Position numbers and translations under genes: made by a program | Notes under the pieces: generated by a model | The model's input: the letters and a program-made list of their open reading frames with translations, nothing else | The model's database searches: none | What the model was told of the DNA's origin: nothing | Shown: positions 16,584 to 25,172 of the stretch, piece by piece | How positions within the stretch are numbered: position 1 is the first letter of the stretch | Layout: each line of letters opens with the position of its first letter | NCBI GenBank assembly: GCA_051745395.1 | Contig: JBNJEA010000031.1 | Coordinates: 1-26,953, forward strand | DNA: 26,953 nt | Direction: 5' to 3' | Source: JBNJEA01 sp051745395 | GTDB lineage: Bacteria > Desulfobacterota > Desulfobacteria > Desulfobacterales > Desulfosalsimonadaceae

Positions 16584-18950
16584 ATGAATCCGATGAACCC
16601 GAGCGAACTTGAAAAAAGACTGCTGCAGGCCTTTGCCGAAGAAGCAGAAGAGCGTTTGGAAAACCTCTTTTCCCGGCTCACCGAGATAGAAAACACCGAA
16701 GACGCAGCCGTCCGGCAGGAAATTCTGGAAGTCGTCTTCCGGGAGGCCCACAGCCTCAAAGGTGCGGCCCGCTCGGTGAACCTGTCTGCGATCGAGCATT
16801 TGTGCCAGTCCATGGAAAACGTGTTCGGCCTGTTGAAATCCGACACCATCGGCTTTTCCGGCCCGCTTTTCGACACCCTGCACGAAGCCGCCAAATACGT
16901 ATCGCAGTATATTGCCGCAGAACAAGGCGCCCGCCCGGAAATTGAGACGCAAATGCACCAACTCGCCCAGACGTTGGCGGAATTTAGCCGAGAAGAGGAG
17001 GCACAACCCCATGGGCCCGCAGAAACAGCCGTCGGCCAGACGGAATCGGCTACAGCAGAAAAGGCTCGACCCCCGGAAACAACGCCTGCCGAAAATGGAT
17101 TCATTTCCGCGGCGGAGACTGCATCCGATTTTTCCGGAACCGATGCGGACGACAGCGCGCCGGACAAATCCCAGGCCCAGCCCAGGGCCCTTCAATCCAA
17201 TACGGTGCGCATTGCTTCGGACAAACTCGACGCCCTGCTATTAAAGGCCGAGGAACTCATCGCCTTCAAACAGATCACCGCACAGTACTTCGACCGGGCC
17301 TCGACACTGCAAAACACCATCGAGACCCAGCTCAAGTGGCAGAAAAATATGGAAGACGACATCTCCGAACTGCGGCAACACAATGAAAAAAGCGGTAAAT
17401 ACGGACAGTTGCTCTCCTTTTTGACATGGATCACCGAAAGCCACCAGCAATCGGCCCACCAGGGCAAAGACCTGATCAAAAATATCGAACAGGGAAACCG
17501 GACCATATCGACCATGGTCGACGACCTGTTAAACGACGTCAAAGACACCACCTTGATGCCGTTTTCCTCCTTACTGGCCATTTTGCCGCGGATGGTGCGC
17601 GATATTGCAAAGGAGCAGAAAAAATTCGTAGATCTCACTGTTTCGGGAGGCGAAATCGAGGTTGACAAACGCATCCTCGAACGCATAAAAGATCCGATTA
17701 TTCACCTGATCCGAAATGCCGTCGATCATGGCATAGAAGCACCGGAGCTCCGGAAAAATCTCGGCAAGCCCGAAAAGGGCCGCATTGCCATATCCGTCGT
17801 TCAACTGGAAAGCAACCGGGTGGAAGTCACCATAGAAGACGACGGCGACGGAATCGATATGGAAGCCATACAATCAAAGGCCATAAAGACGGGCATTGTC
17901 CGGCAACAGGATGTGGAAACCCTATCGGAAACCGAAACACTGGGGCTGATTTTTCATTCCGGGCTTTCCACCAGTCCCCTGATATCGGAAATATCGGGCC
18001 GGGGCCTTGGCATGGCCATTGTCAAGGAATCTATCGAAGATATCGGCGGCCGGATCGACATCACGCATACAAAGGGTAAAGGCACCGCCTTCAAGCTCGA
18101 ACTGCCGATCACCCAGGCCACTTTCCGTGGCATTCTCGTCTTTGTAGCCGATCAATACTACATATTGCCCAATGCCCAGGTCCAGCACGTGGTCCGGTTT
18201 TTGCCCGAAGCCATCTATCATATCGAAAATCGCCCCATGATCCGGGTCCAGGAGCAGGCGGTACCGGTAGCGTTTATGGACGCGGTATTCGGCCTTGATG
18301 CCCCGAAGAGCCGCCGGCCCCGGATTTATACGGCCCTTTTGATCGGCGATGCGGCCAATCCCGTCGCATTCGTGGTCGATTCCGTGGTAAATGAACAGGA
18401 AGTACTGGTCAAAAATCTCGGCAAACAGCTCGAAGGAATGACCCACATTGCCGGTGCCACCGTGCTCGGCTCCGGGCAGGTCGCGCCCGTTTTAAACGTC
18501 CATGAGCTAATCGCCACGGCGGCGGGCAAAGACTTTTCCACGGCAATGCCGGCGCCCGCAGAAGAAGGGGAAGAAGCCGAGGCCAAGCAACCGGCCGTGC
18601 TGGTGGTCGAAGACTCGTTTACCTCGCGTACATTGTTGAAAAACATCCTGGAAGCAGCCGGATACCGGGTCCAAACGGCAATCAATGGCGAAGACGGCTA
18701 TCAGATGCTCAAATCCAATCCGTTTGACATGGTGGTCTCCGACGTGGAGATGCCCCGGTTAAACGGATTCGAGCTCACGGAAAAAATCCGTGCCGATACC
18801 GGAATGGCCGAAACGCCGGTGATTCTTGTCACCAGCCTCGACTCCCGGACCGATCGGGAAAAAGGCATTGACGTGGGCGCAGATGCCTATATTGTGAAAA
18901 GCAGCTTCGATCAAAGCAATCTGCTGACGGTGATGGAACAACTGATTTAA
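16584..18950 (+). CDS. cheA: Hybrid histidine kinase CheA with C-terminal receiver (WspE-like)
   Basis: This 788-aa kinase reads the receptor state and passes phosphate to the response regulators. Domains in order: Hpt/P1 with phosphoacceptor His56 in REAHSLKGAA; a low-complexity Glu/Ala/Pro linker (about 130-205); a dimerisation helix pair; HATPase with HLIRNAVDHGIE (about 374-385), DDGDGID and GRGLGMAIVKE; CheW-like P5 (about 510-645); and a receiver (about 670-788) with Asp720 in VVSDVEMP and Lys in YIVKSS. The fused receiver is typical of WspE/FrzE-type kinases and may act as a phosphate sink. A second ATG nine bases downstream is an equally possible start; the ribosome binding site is weak. 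Confidence 0.93.
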   Translation: MNPMNPSELEKRLLQAFAEEAEERLENLFSRLTEIENTEDAAVRQEILEVVFREAHSLKGAARSVNLSAIEHLCQSMENVFGLLKSDTIGFSGPLFDTLHEAAKYVSQYIAAEQGARPEIETQMHQLAQTLAEFSREEEAQPHGPAETAVGQTESATAEKARPPETTPAENGFISAAETASDFSGTDADDSAPDKSQAQPRALQSNTVRIASDKLDALLLKAEELIAFKQITAQYFDRASTLQNTIETQLKWQKNMEDDISELRQHNEKSGKYGQLLSFLTWITESHQQSAHQGKDLIKNIEQGNRTISTMVDDLLNDVKDTTLMPFSSLLAILPRMVRDIAKEQKKFVDLTVSGGEIEVDKRILERIKDPIIHLIRNAVDHGIEAPELRKNLGKPEKGRIAISVVQLESNRVEVTIEDDGDGIDMEAIQSKAIKTGIVRQQDVETLSETETLGLIFHSGLSTSPLISEISGRGLGMAIVKESIEDIGGRIDITHTKGKGTAFKLELPITQATFRGILVFVADQYYILPNAQVQHVVRFLPEAIYHIENRPMIRVQEQAVPVAFMDAVFGLDAPKSRRPRIYTALLIGDAANPVAFVVDSVVNEQEVLVKNLGKQLEGMTHIAGATVLGSGQVAPVLNVHELIATAAGKDFSTAMPAPAEEGEEAEAKQPAVLVVEDSFTSRTLLKNILEAAGYRVQTAINGEDGYQMLKSNPFDMVVSDVEMPRLNGFELTEKIRADTGMAETPVILVTSLDSRTDREKGIDVGADAYIVKSSFDQSNLLTVMEQLI

Positions 18951-18993
18951 ACCGATACGTTCGACGTTACAATCGAAGGATACGGACACTACT

Positions 18994-19926
18994 ATGCAGC
19001 AAAGTCTCGAGATCATGCTCGTTGAAGACAGCCGGACCCAGGCGCTGAAATTTCAACTCATGCTGGAAAGCCACGGCTATCATGTGGAGGTGGCGCAAAA
19101 CGGGCTGGAGGCGATGAACATGCTTTTAAACAACCACATATCCATCGTCATCTCGGACTGGGTCATGCCCGAAATGGATGGCTCGGAATTGTGCCGCGCC
19201 ATCCGCCAGCATGATTTCGGCGGCTATATCTATATCATCCTGTTGACCGCAAAGGACGCCAAGGCCGATATCATCGAGGGGCTAAAAGCCGGTGCTGACG
19301 ATTATCTGACCAAACCGGTCGATGATGCGGAATTAATGGCCCGCCTGACCACAGCCGAACGTATCATCACCCTCGAAAAAGCCTTAAAAAGGCGCAACCA
19401 GGAAATCGCCCTGCTTTCCATCACAGACCCGCTGACCAAGGTTCATAACCGGGGCTATTTAAACGACCACCTGCCCATTGCCTTCAAGCGGGCCAGACGC
19501 TATAATCTGCCGCTTTCAGTGGTAATCTGCGATATCGATCATTTCAAAATCATCAACGACCGGCACGGCCATCAGGTCGGCGACCAGGTGCTGATCGCAT
19601 TTGTCGAGTGCCTCAAAAACGCCCTGCGGCAGGATCTGGACTGGATGGCCCGCTACGGCGGCGAGGAATTTATCATGGTGTTGCCGGAAACCGAGCATGA
19701 CGGGGCCATAACGGCGGCCGAACGCTTCCGCCAGCTCATTGCCGATATGACGGTTGCCACCGAAGAAGGAGAAATCCGGGTCACGGCCAGTTTCGGCATC
19801 GCCACGCTGACACCGCAATCCGGCCAGAGCCACCTTGATACCGACGAAATGATCAAAGCCGCCGACCGGTGCTTATATGAAGCCAAAGAAAAGGGACGCA
19901 ACCGCATCGTCGGGACAGAAATATGA
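18994..19926 (+). CDS. Response regulator diguanylate cyclase, REC-GGDEF (WspR-like)
   Basis: The output protein of the pathway (310 aa) would condense two GTP to c-di-GMP when phosphorylated. The receiver (about 5-125) has LVEDSRTQ, phosphoacceptor Asp55 in VISDWVMPEMDG and the conserved Lys in YLTKPVDD. A short coiled linker leads to the GGDEF domain, with DPLTKVHNRGYLNDHL, DIDHFKIINDRHGHQVGDQ and the active-site GGEEF (222-226), so catalysis looks intact. The usual inhibitory RxxD site five residues upstream reads QDLD, with the Arg one place too early, so product feedback may be weak. The gene overlaps cheB by four bases (ATGA), tying it to the chemosensory operon. Confidence 0.93.
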   Translation: MQQSLEIMLVEDSRTQALKFQLMLESHGYHVEVAQNGLEAMNMLLNNHISIVISDWVMPEMDGSELCRAIRQHDFGGYIYIILLTAKDAKADIIEGLKAGADDYLTKPVDDAELMARLTTAERIITLEKALKRRNQEIALLSITDPLTKVHNRGYLNDHLPIAFKRARRYNLPLSVVICDIDHFKIINDRHGHQVGDQVLIAFVECLKNALRQDLDWMARYGGEEFIMVLPETEHDGAITAAERFRQLIADMTVATEEGEIRVTASFGIATLTPQSGQSHLDTDEMIKAADRCLYEAKEKGRNRIVGTEI

Positions 19927-21005
19927 TCAGAGTTTTAATTGTCGACGACTCTCAAACCACCCGGGCATACCTGCGGCATGTCATTGAAGCCGATCCTTCC
20001 CTTGCACTGGTCGGTGAAGCCAAAAACGGCCATGAAGCGGTGCTGCAGACGGCAAAACGCAGACCCGACGCGGTGATAATGGACATCCAGATGCCCGAAA
20101 TGGACGGCTACGAAGCAACCCGCCGGATCATGGCCAAATCGCCGGTGCCCATCATCGTGCACAGCACGCTGGTCGCCCCTTCGCAGTCCGCCAATATTTT
20201 CGCCGCCATGCAGGCCGGAGCCGTGGCCGTAGCGGAAAAACCGCCGGGCATCGGCCATCCGGAAAGCGATTTTTTAACCCGCAAGCTGCTCAAAACCGTT
20301 AAGCTGATGTCCGAGGTCAAGGTCGTCCAGCGGCGAAAACCCGGCGAAAAGGCAAAGGCCGTCCTGCCCGCCGCGCCCGCTGCGGGCTTGCAGAAATACA
20401 AACCCGCCGTGATCGGCATCGGGGCCTCCACCGGCGGGCCGCCGGTTTTGCAGTCCCTGCTTGCCGGTCTGCCGGCCGATTTTTCCATCCCGATTGTCAT
20501 TGTCCAGCATATTGCCCGGGGGTTTCTGGGGGGAATGGTGCACTGGCTGGGCCAGGAGTCGCACCTGCGGCTTGCCATTGCCGAATCCGGAAACCGCATT
20601 TGCCCCGGCCATGTCTATTTCGCCCCGGAAGACACCGACATGGCAGTTGGCGCCAATTTCACCCTCCGGATCACCCGGCCGCAATCGACCGGACGGGTTT
20701 TCCGGCCGATCAGCCACATGTTTTCCGCCCTTTCCAAAAGCTTTCGGCAAAACGCTTTGGGCGTTTTGCTGACGGGGATGGGCAATGACGGGGCATCGGG
20801 ACTAAAAGAAATGAAAGCCGCCGGCGCTCGGACCATCGTCCAGGACCGGGACAGTTCGGTTATTTTCAGTATGCCCGCAGAGGCCATCAAGCTCGACGCG
20901 GTGGACTACGTGCTGTCGCCGCAAAACATTGTCGATTATATCATTTCCTTAGACAGCCCAAAACAGAAAGAAAAAAACGGCAACGCTGCCGAACCGAGCG
21001 ACTGA
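19923..21005 (+). CDS. cheB: CheB methylesterase (WspF-like)
   Basis: CheB removes receptor methyl groups (or deamidates Gln) when phosphorylated and so opposes CheR. This copy is 360 aa. The receiver domain (1-120) has VDDSQTTR and Asp54 in VIMDIQMPEMDG. The linker (about 135-158) is basic and Ala/Pro-rich. The esterase domain has the triad Ser169 (GASTGGP), His196 (VQHIARG) and Asp289 (TGMGNDGASG). It is the last gene of the operon and ends in a charged tail. Loss of the Pseudomonas equivalent (WspF) locks Wsp on, so this gene is the expected negative control point. Confidence 0.94.
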   Translation: MIRVLIVDDSQTTRAYLRHVIEADPSLALVGEAKNGHEAVLQTAKRRPDAVIMDIQMPEMDGYEATRRIMAKSPVPIIVHSTLVAPSQSANIFAAMQAGAVAVAEKPPGIGHPESDFLTRKLLKTVKLMSEVKVVQRRKPGEKAKAVLPAAPAAGLQKYKPAVIGIGASTGGPPVLQSLLAGLPADFSIPIVIVQHIARGFLGGMVHWLGQESHLRLAIAESGNRICPGHVYFAPEDTDMAVGANFTLRITRPQSTGRVFRPISHMFSALSKSFRQNALGVLLTGMGNDGASGLKEMKAAGARTIVQDRDSSVIFSMPAEAIKLDAVDYVLSPQNIVDYIISLDSPKQKEKNGNAAEPSD

Positions 21006-21168
21006 CCGATATCCGGGCCACGGGCCGAACCGTCACCGCATTGCTTGACCTCTGCCCGTTTTATTGATACCTATTGCCTAAACTGTGCGAATCAGGTTTT
21101 TTAGAAAATCTAATTTGCTGCGGGGTTTCCAATTCATCCAATCGGTCGCATAGGGGTTCAGGAATAAC

Positions 21169-22689
21169 ATGTATCGCGAAAATTACATCAACTCGCTTCG
21201 CGCTGAAATGGTGGATCTGGTAAGCAACTACCTGTCGCCTGTGGCGCTGAAATACGGCTACAGCGACGTTTCCCTGGAAACCACCATCAAGTGGCGGCCG
21301 ATGGTGCTGATTCTGGGCAATTACTCCTCCGGCAAATCCACACTGATCAACGAATTTTTAGGCGCTGACATCCAGGCCGTCGGCCAGGCGCCCACCGACG
21401 ATTCCTTTACCATCATCACCTATGACGAGCAGGCTCCGGATGAAACAGAAACCCGGATTACCGAGGTACGCGACGGCAAATATCTTTTAAACGACCCGGA
21501 TTATCCGTTTGAGATCCTGAAAAAACACGGGCAGCGCTTTGCTTCGCATTTCCGTTTAAAACGGGTCAATTCCCCGTTTCTGCGCAACCTGGCCTTAATT
21601 GATACCCCGGGGATGCTCGACAGCATCACCGAACGCGACCGGGGCTACAACTACCAGGATGTCATCGGGGACATGGCCCAGCTGGCCGATCTGGTGCTCG
21701 TGCTGTTTGATCCGCACAAGGCCGGCACGGTCCGCGAGGCCCATACCAGCGTCCGGGAGACCATCGCCACGCGGACGTACGAAGACCGGGTGCTGTTCGT
21801 GTTGAACCGGATCGACGAATGCGCCTCCCTGAGCGATCTGCTCCAGGTATACGGCACGTTGTGCTGGAATTTGTCCCAGATCACGGGCCGCAAAGACATT
21901 CCGCCCATTCATTTGACCTATTCCTCCCGCTCGGCAAAAAATGCGGAAACCATCACCCACTCCGACGCGCAGAGTTTTCTCTATCACCTGCAGAACCAGC
22001 GCAAGAAATTAAAAGAAGCCGTACTGGAAGCCCCCCAGCGGCGCCTGGACAACCTGGCATCGTTTATCGAAACCCATTCCGAGCGCATGGACTTATTTCT
22101 CGAAGGCTTGATCGCCTATCGCCTGCGGATGAGGAAATTCCGGTTCAAGGTCTGGCTCATCGGCCTGCTCGTCGGTGCTGGTGCCGGTGCTGCGGCGATG
22201 TTTGGCGAAATTGCCGCCGGGATTTTCGGCGGCATCGAGCATCCTTTGGTGTTGGCATCCGGTGCAGCGGTTGTGGTGCTCGTACTGATTGTATACGGCT
22301 TGCTGCCGGTTCGATATTTCAACCGGAGGTTTTTAAAAAACCAACTCAAACATTTAAACCATCTCATTTCCCTGGAGACCCAGACCCGCAAAGACAACTG
22401 GCAGGCCGTCCGGGAACTGGTCGCCAAATACCTTCAGAAATCCAACGGAAAATTCTCCCTCGGTTTGGTCCGGCAGGATTACCAGACCGTCCACCGGGTC
22501 TATACCCACGGCACCCGGGAAGTGCGCAAGGCGTTAAACGAACTGACCGATATAATGGCCGATCAAGACGTGATGGAAGATATGGCCTCACCCATTGACA
22601 CCCGGGACCCGGACCATCCACCGTCATTGAGCGAAACACAAGACAGCGAAACACCGGGGACAACAAATGATCGCTCGGCGCAGAAGTGA
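21169..22689 (+). CDS. Membrane-anchored dynamin-like GTPase
   Basis: This 506-aa GTPase of the dynamin superfamily has a P-loop GNYSSGKST (50-58), switch I Thr near TDDSFTI, G3 DTPGM (145-149) and G4 NRID (213-216). A helical region follows, then two hydrophobic segments (about 325-345, GLLVGAGAGAAAMFG; about 360-381, LVLASGAAVVVLVLIVYGLL) separated by a short loop, and a basic, helical C-terminal part ending in a polar tail. Two helices placed this way suggest membrane anchoring, as in bacterial dynamin-like or EHD-type GTPases that shape or fuse membranes. AGGAA five bases before the ATG supports the start. Its cargo is unknown. The next gene, recX, begins at its stop codon. Confidence 0.85.
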   Translation: MYRENYINSLRAEMVDLVSNYLSPVALKYGYSDVSLETTIKWRPMVLILGNYSSGKSTLINEFLGADIQAVGQAPTDDSFTIITYDEQAPDETETRITEVRDGKYLLNDPDYPFEILKKHGQRFASHFRLKRVNSPFLRNLALIDTPGMLDSITERDRGYNYQDVIGDMAQLADLVLVLFDPHKAGTVREAHTSVRETIATRTYEDRVLFVLNRIDECASLSDLLQVYGTLCWNLSQITGRKDIPPIHLTYSSRSAKNAETITHSDAQSFLYHLQNQRKKLKEAVLEAPQRRLDNLASFIETHSERMDLFLEGLIAYRLRMRKFRFKVWLIGLLVGAGAGAAAMFGEIAAGIFGGIEHPLVLASGAAVVVLVLIVYGLLPVRYFNRRFLKNQLKHLNHLISLETQTRKDNWQAVRELVAKYLQKSNGKFSLGLVRQDYQTVHRVYTHGTREVRKALNELTDIMADQDVMEDMASPIDTRDPDHPPSLSETQDSETPGTTNDRSAQK

Positions 22690-22691
22690 CC

Positions 22692-23318
22692 ATGGCCGGC
22701 CGCATCACCGCCATCACCCCCCAGAAACGAAACCGGCGGCGGGCCAGCGTATTTATTGACGACCACTACGCGTTTTCCCTCTTTATGACTACGGCCGCCG
22801 CTTTGCCCATCGGCAAAAAACTAAGCGACGAGGAACGCGAAGCGCTTCTGCTCGCTGACCAGCAGGAACAGGCCTTTGACCGCGCCCTGCATTATCTGAA
22901 ATTCCGACCCCGCAGCCGGATGGAAATGATCCGGTATTTAAAGGGCAAGGGATTTTCCGACACCGCTGTTGATGCGACCATTCGGCGCCTGGAATCGTAT
23001 CAATACATCGATGATACGGCATTTGCCCGCTTCTGGATTGAAAGCCGGCAGCGGCACCGCCCGCGCGGCGCATTCGGCCTGCGCTTCGAGCTCCGGGAAA
23101 AAGGTGTTGCCGATACCGTCATCGAGGATCTGCTGGCAGACTATGATGAAAATGCGGCGGCGTGGCGGGCGGTTGCGCCCAAGCTCAACCGGTGGGCGAA
23201 CCTGTCGGAAAGGGCCATGAAAGAAAAGATCTACCGGTTTTTAAGACAACGCGGGTTTGCCTCCACCACTTGTGCGGATGTATTTCAAGAAGCCGACCGG
23301 CAAAGAGGCGAATTTTGA
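22692..23318 (+). CDS. recX: Regulatory protein RecX
   Basis: RecX proteins bind RecA filaments and modulate recombination and the SOS response. The 208-aa product has three-helix repeats typical of the family: ALHYLKFRPRSRMEMIRYL, then IRRLESYQYIDDTAFARFWI, SRQRHRPRGAFGLRFELREK, and a final KEKIYRFLRQRGFASTT. About 50 N-terminal residues precede the core, including basic RITAITPQKRNRRRASV, as in many longer RecX proteins. I chose the ATG at 22692; a GTG at 22686 overlaps the stop of the upstream GTPase gene by four bases and is the alternative. recA is not in the window, so this recX is separate from it. Confidence 0.85.
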   Translation: MAGRITAITPQKRNRRRASVFIDDHYAFSLFMTTAAALPIGKKLSDEEREALLLADQQEQAFDRALHYLKFRPRSRMEMIRYLKGKGFSDTAVDATIRRLESYQYIDDTAFARFWIESRQRHRPRGAFGLRFELREKGVADTVIEDLLADYDENAAAWRAVAPKLNRWANLSERAMKEKIYRFLRQRGFASTTCADVFQEADRQRGEF

Positions 23319-23419
23319 GGCCGGGGGGTTGGAGGTATAAGGTTTGAGGGGTAAGGAAAAAAAAAATCAAGGTTGATGCTGTCGTAAAAAGTCGATTTTC
23401 GAATGGCAAAGTAAAAAGT

Positions 23420-24040
23420 TCAAGGTGTACGGTGTAGATGGGTAAAGGAAAGCCCCTTTAAAATAAAATCCGCCATGGTGCGGCGCAGCTTTTCGAGATC
23501 GGTGTCTTTCCGGACCAGCAGGAAATAAAACAGGCTGCGCTCAAAAAGCCCGAACAGGAATACGGCTGCAATTTCGGGATCTTCGGTTTTTAAAAACCCC
23601 TTTCTTGCCCCGTTTCGGATCTGCTCTTCAATCAATCCCAGAAAAACCGACAGCATTTCTTCGTAAATTTCCTTGAAAAGGCCCCCGTTGCCGATGCCCT
23701 CGCGAAACAAAAGTTCGGCCACGTCCAGGTTTTCGCCGTAAACGGCCAGCAGGTCGTCAATGACGGTCAAGACATTCTGCCGGATCTCTTCTGCCGTGTC
23801 GCCGTCGAACAGGTGCTCGGTGCGCTCGATAAACAACTTCCTGATCTGCTCGATAAAAGCATTGCAGACGAAACGAAACACCTCGTCTTTTGAACGGAAA
23901 TAATTGTAAAACGTTCCCTGGGCTACCCCGGCCTCGGCGACGATATCCGATACACGGGTTTTCTGGAAACCATGCTGCTGAAACATCCGGATGGCGGATG
24001 CAATCAAGGTATCCCGGGTATGGGGATCACCGTAAGACAT
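23420..24040 (-). CDS. TetR/AcrR-family transcriptional regulator
   Basis: This 206-aa dimeric repressor-type protein has an N-terminal helix-turn-helix, TLIASAIRMFQQHGFQKTRV-SDIVAEAGVAQGTFYNYF-RSKDEVF (about 10-55), a clear TetR DNA-binding domain. The C-terminal helical domain, which would bind an unknown ligand, resembles TetR regulators of lipid or efflux genes only in general pattern. I chose the ATG at 24040, with GGAG eight bases upstream, over the ATG at 24079. It converges on recX with about 100 bases between them, and no efflux or enzyme gene lies next to it on its own strand, so its target is unclear. A TATAAT at 24083-24088 may be its promoter and a site for self-repression. Confidence 0.9.
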   Translation of the reverse strand: MSYGDPHTRDTLIASAIRMFQQHGFQKTRVSDIVAEAGVAQGTFYNYFRSKDEVFRFVCNAFIEQIRKLFIERTEHLFDGDTAEEIRQNVLTVIDDLLAVYGENLDVAELLFREGIGNGGLFKEIYEEMLSVFLGLIEEQIRNGARKGFLKTEDPEIAAVFLFGLFERSLFYFLLVRKDTDLEKLRRTMADFILKGLSFTHLHRTP

Positions 24041-24082
24041 TGCGCATTCTCCGTGCCCGCAAAAGCGGTACAGAAACAACCC

Positions 24083-24088
24083 ATTATA
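24083..24088 (-). promoter_or_regulatory. Consensus -10 (TATAAT) upstream of the TetR gene
   Basis: A perfect TATAAT on the minus strand lies about 43 bases before the chosen TetR start, in A/T-rich surroundings (TTTTATTATAATGGG). No good -35 hexamer is found at 16-18 bases, so promoter strength is uncertain. Confidence 0.35.
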
Positions 24089-24152
24089 ATAAAACCGAAA
24101 AAATAACGCCCCTGCAAACTACCGCAGGACCTTATCCCTCCGGCCCTCATAC

Positions 24153-24240
24153 TCCCTCAGTCCCTCAGTCCCTCAGTCCCTCAGTCCCTCAGTCCCTCAG
24201 TCCCTTAGTGCCTCAGTCCCTCAGTCCCTCAGTGCCTTAG
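24153..24240 (-). repeat. 8-bp minisatellite (TCCCTCAG)x11
   Basis: Eleven contiguous 8-bp units: the first six are identical TCCCTCAG, followed by TCCCTTAG, TGCCTCAG, two more TCCCTCAG and TGCCTTAG. The tract sits between the parA stop (24252-24254) and the tetR gene. On the transcribed minus strand it reads GGGACTGA repeats, i.e. GGG tracts spaced by five bases, which could form a G-quadruplex in the parA 3' mRNA. The same unit is found at 10554-10653. It is not a CRISPR array because there are no spacers. Confidence 0.95.
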
Positions 24241-24251
24241 TCCCTTCTCCC

Positions 24252-25031
24252 TCACCCCGCAAACTCCTCGGCCAGCGCCTTGTAATCCCGGGCGCCGTTG
24301 CTGGTTGTGCGGTAAAAGACCACCGGCTTGCCGGCATCGGAGCTGGCGGCAATGGTCGTATTGTTGCGGATCGGGGTTTGATAGACCAGGTCGCAGTACC
24401 GATCATCGGATCGAAGCCGGTCAAGGATATCGAGGCTCACACGCGTGCGCTGATCGAAAAATGTGGGAATCACCCCGGAGATCTCAATATCGGGATTGAT
24501 ATCCGTGCGCACCGCCTCGATGGTATCAAACAATTCCGCCAAGGCACGGTACGCATAGGGCTGGGTCTGGCAGGGCACCAGGACCTCGCTGGCAAAGGCA
24601 AACACGTTTATGGTCAACAAGGACAGACTGGGGGGGGTATCGATCAGGATGACGTCGTAGTCGCCGATGATATCGGCCAACGCATCGCGCAGTCGCGATT
24701 CCCGCCCGGCTTCGTCGACGAGCTCGACTTCCGCGCCGGCCAGGTCCGAATGGGATGGAATCAGCGACAGGTTGTCCCACTTGGTCTTGCAAACGGCGTC
24801 AGCGGCCGCATACTCGCCGGGCGAATTGATTAAATCATAGATGTTGGGCATTTCGTCATCGATCTGGATACCGACACCGTAGGTGGCATTGTGCTGGGGA
24901 TCCATATCCACGATCAGCACCTTCTGGCCCCGGGCCGCCAATGCCGCCCCCAGGTTCACCACCATGGCGGTCTTGCCCACCCCGCCCTTTTCGTTGGCCA
25001 CCGCCACAATCCGTGTCTGATTTACGGCCAT
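24252..25031 (-). CDS. ParA/Soj-family ATPase (orphan)
   Basis: ParA ATPases dimerise with ATP, bind DNA nonspecifically and position plasmids, chromosomes or protein clusters. This 259-aa protein has the deviant Walker A KGGVGKTA (about 15-22) with the signature Lys, Walker A' VLIVDMDPQHNAT (about 39-51) and Walker B VILIDTPPSLS. It lacks an N-terminal helix-turn-helix, as in chromosomal Soj types. A strong AAAGGAGG precedes the ATG. No parB or parS-like site is seen: the upstream gene is a dynamin-like GTPase and downstream is minisatellite DNA. It could therefore be a MinD/ParA-like positioner with a partner elsewhere. A link to the nearby chemosensory genes is only speculation. Confidence 0.9.
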   Translation of the reverse strand: MAVNQTRIVAVANEKGGVGKTAMVVNLGAALAARGQKVLIVDMDPQHNATYGVGIQIDDEMPNIYDLINSPGEYAAADAVCKTKWDNLSLIPSHSDLAGAEVELVDEAGRESRLRDALADIIGDYDVILIDTPPSLSLLTINVFAFASEVLVPCQTQPYAYRALAELFDTIEAVRTDINPDIEISGVIPTFFDQRTRVSLDILDRLRSDDRYCDLVYQTPIRNNTTIAASSDAGKPVVFYRTTSNGARDYKALAEEFAG

Positions 25032-25172
25032 TGCACGCCTCCTTTACTGGTTGCCGCCGCAGTAACAGGTAATCTGCTTTGGGTTCTTTGTGCCCTCCTG
25101 GGAACTGTTTTGTTATGTATCACCGACAGGCACGAGGGGTTGTTTTTTCCCACAGGTGCAAAACGGTTCCCC
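25032..25172. other. Gap between the dynamin-like gene and parA
   Basis: The 141-base gap holds the parA ribosome binding site (AAAGGAGG on the minus strand, just before 25031) and a small inverted repeat, TTACTG (25044-25049) with CAGTAA (25060-25065), which on the mRNA would be a short hairpin just upstream of that site. No terminator or clear promoter was found. Confidence 0.4.

Noticed and set aside
23319..23419. Bidirectional terminator between recX and tetR
   Set aside because: The gap has an A run and G-rich stretches but no convincing stem followed by a T run on either strand.
24153..24240. CRISPR-like array
   Set aside because: Units are 8 bp and contiguous, with no unique spacers and no cas genes nearby.
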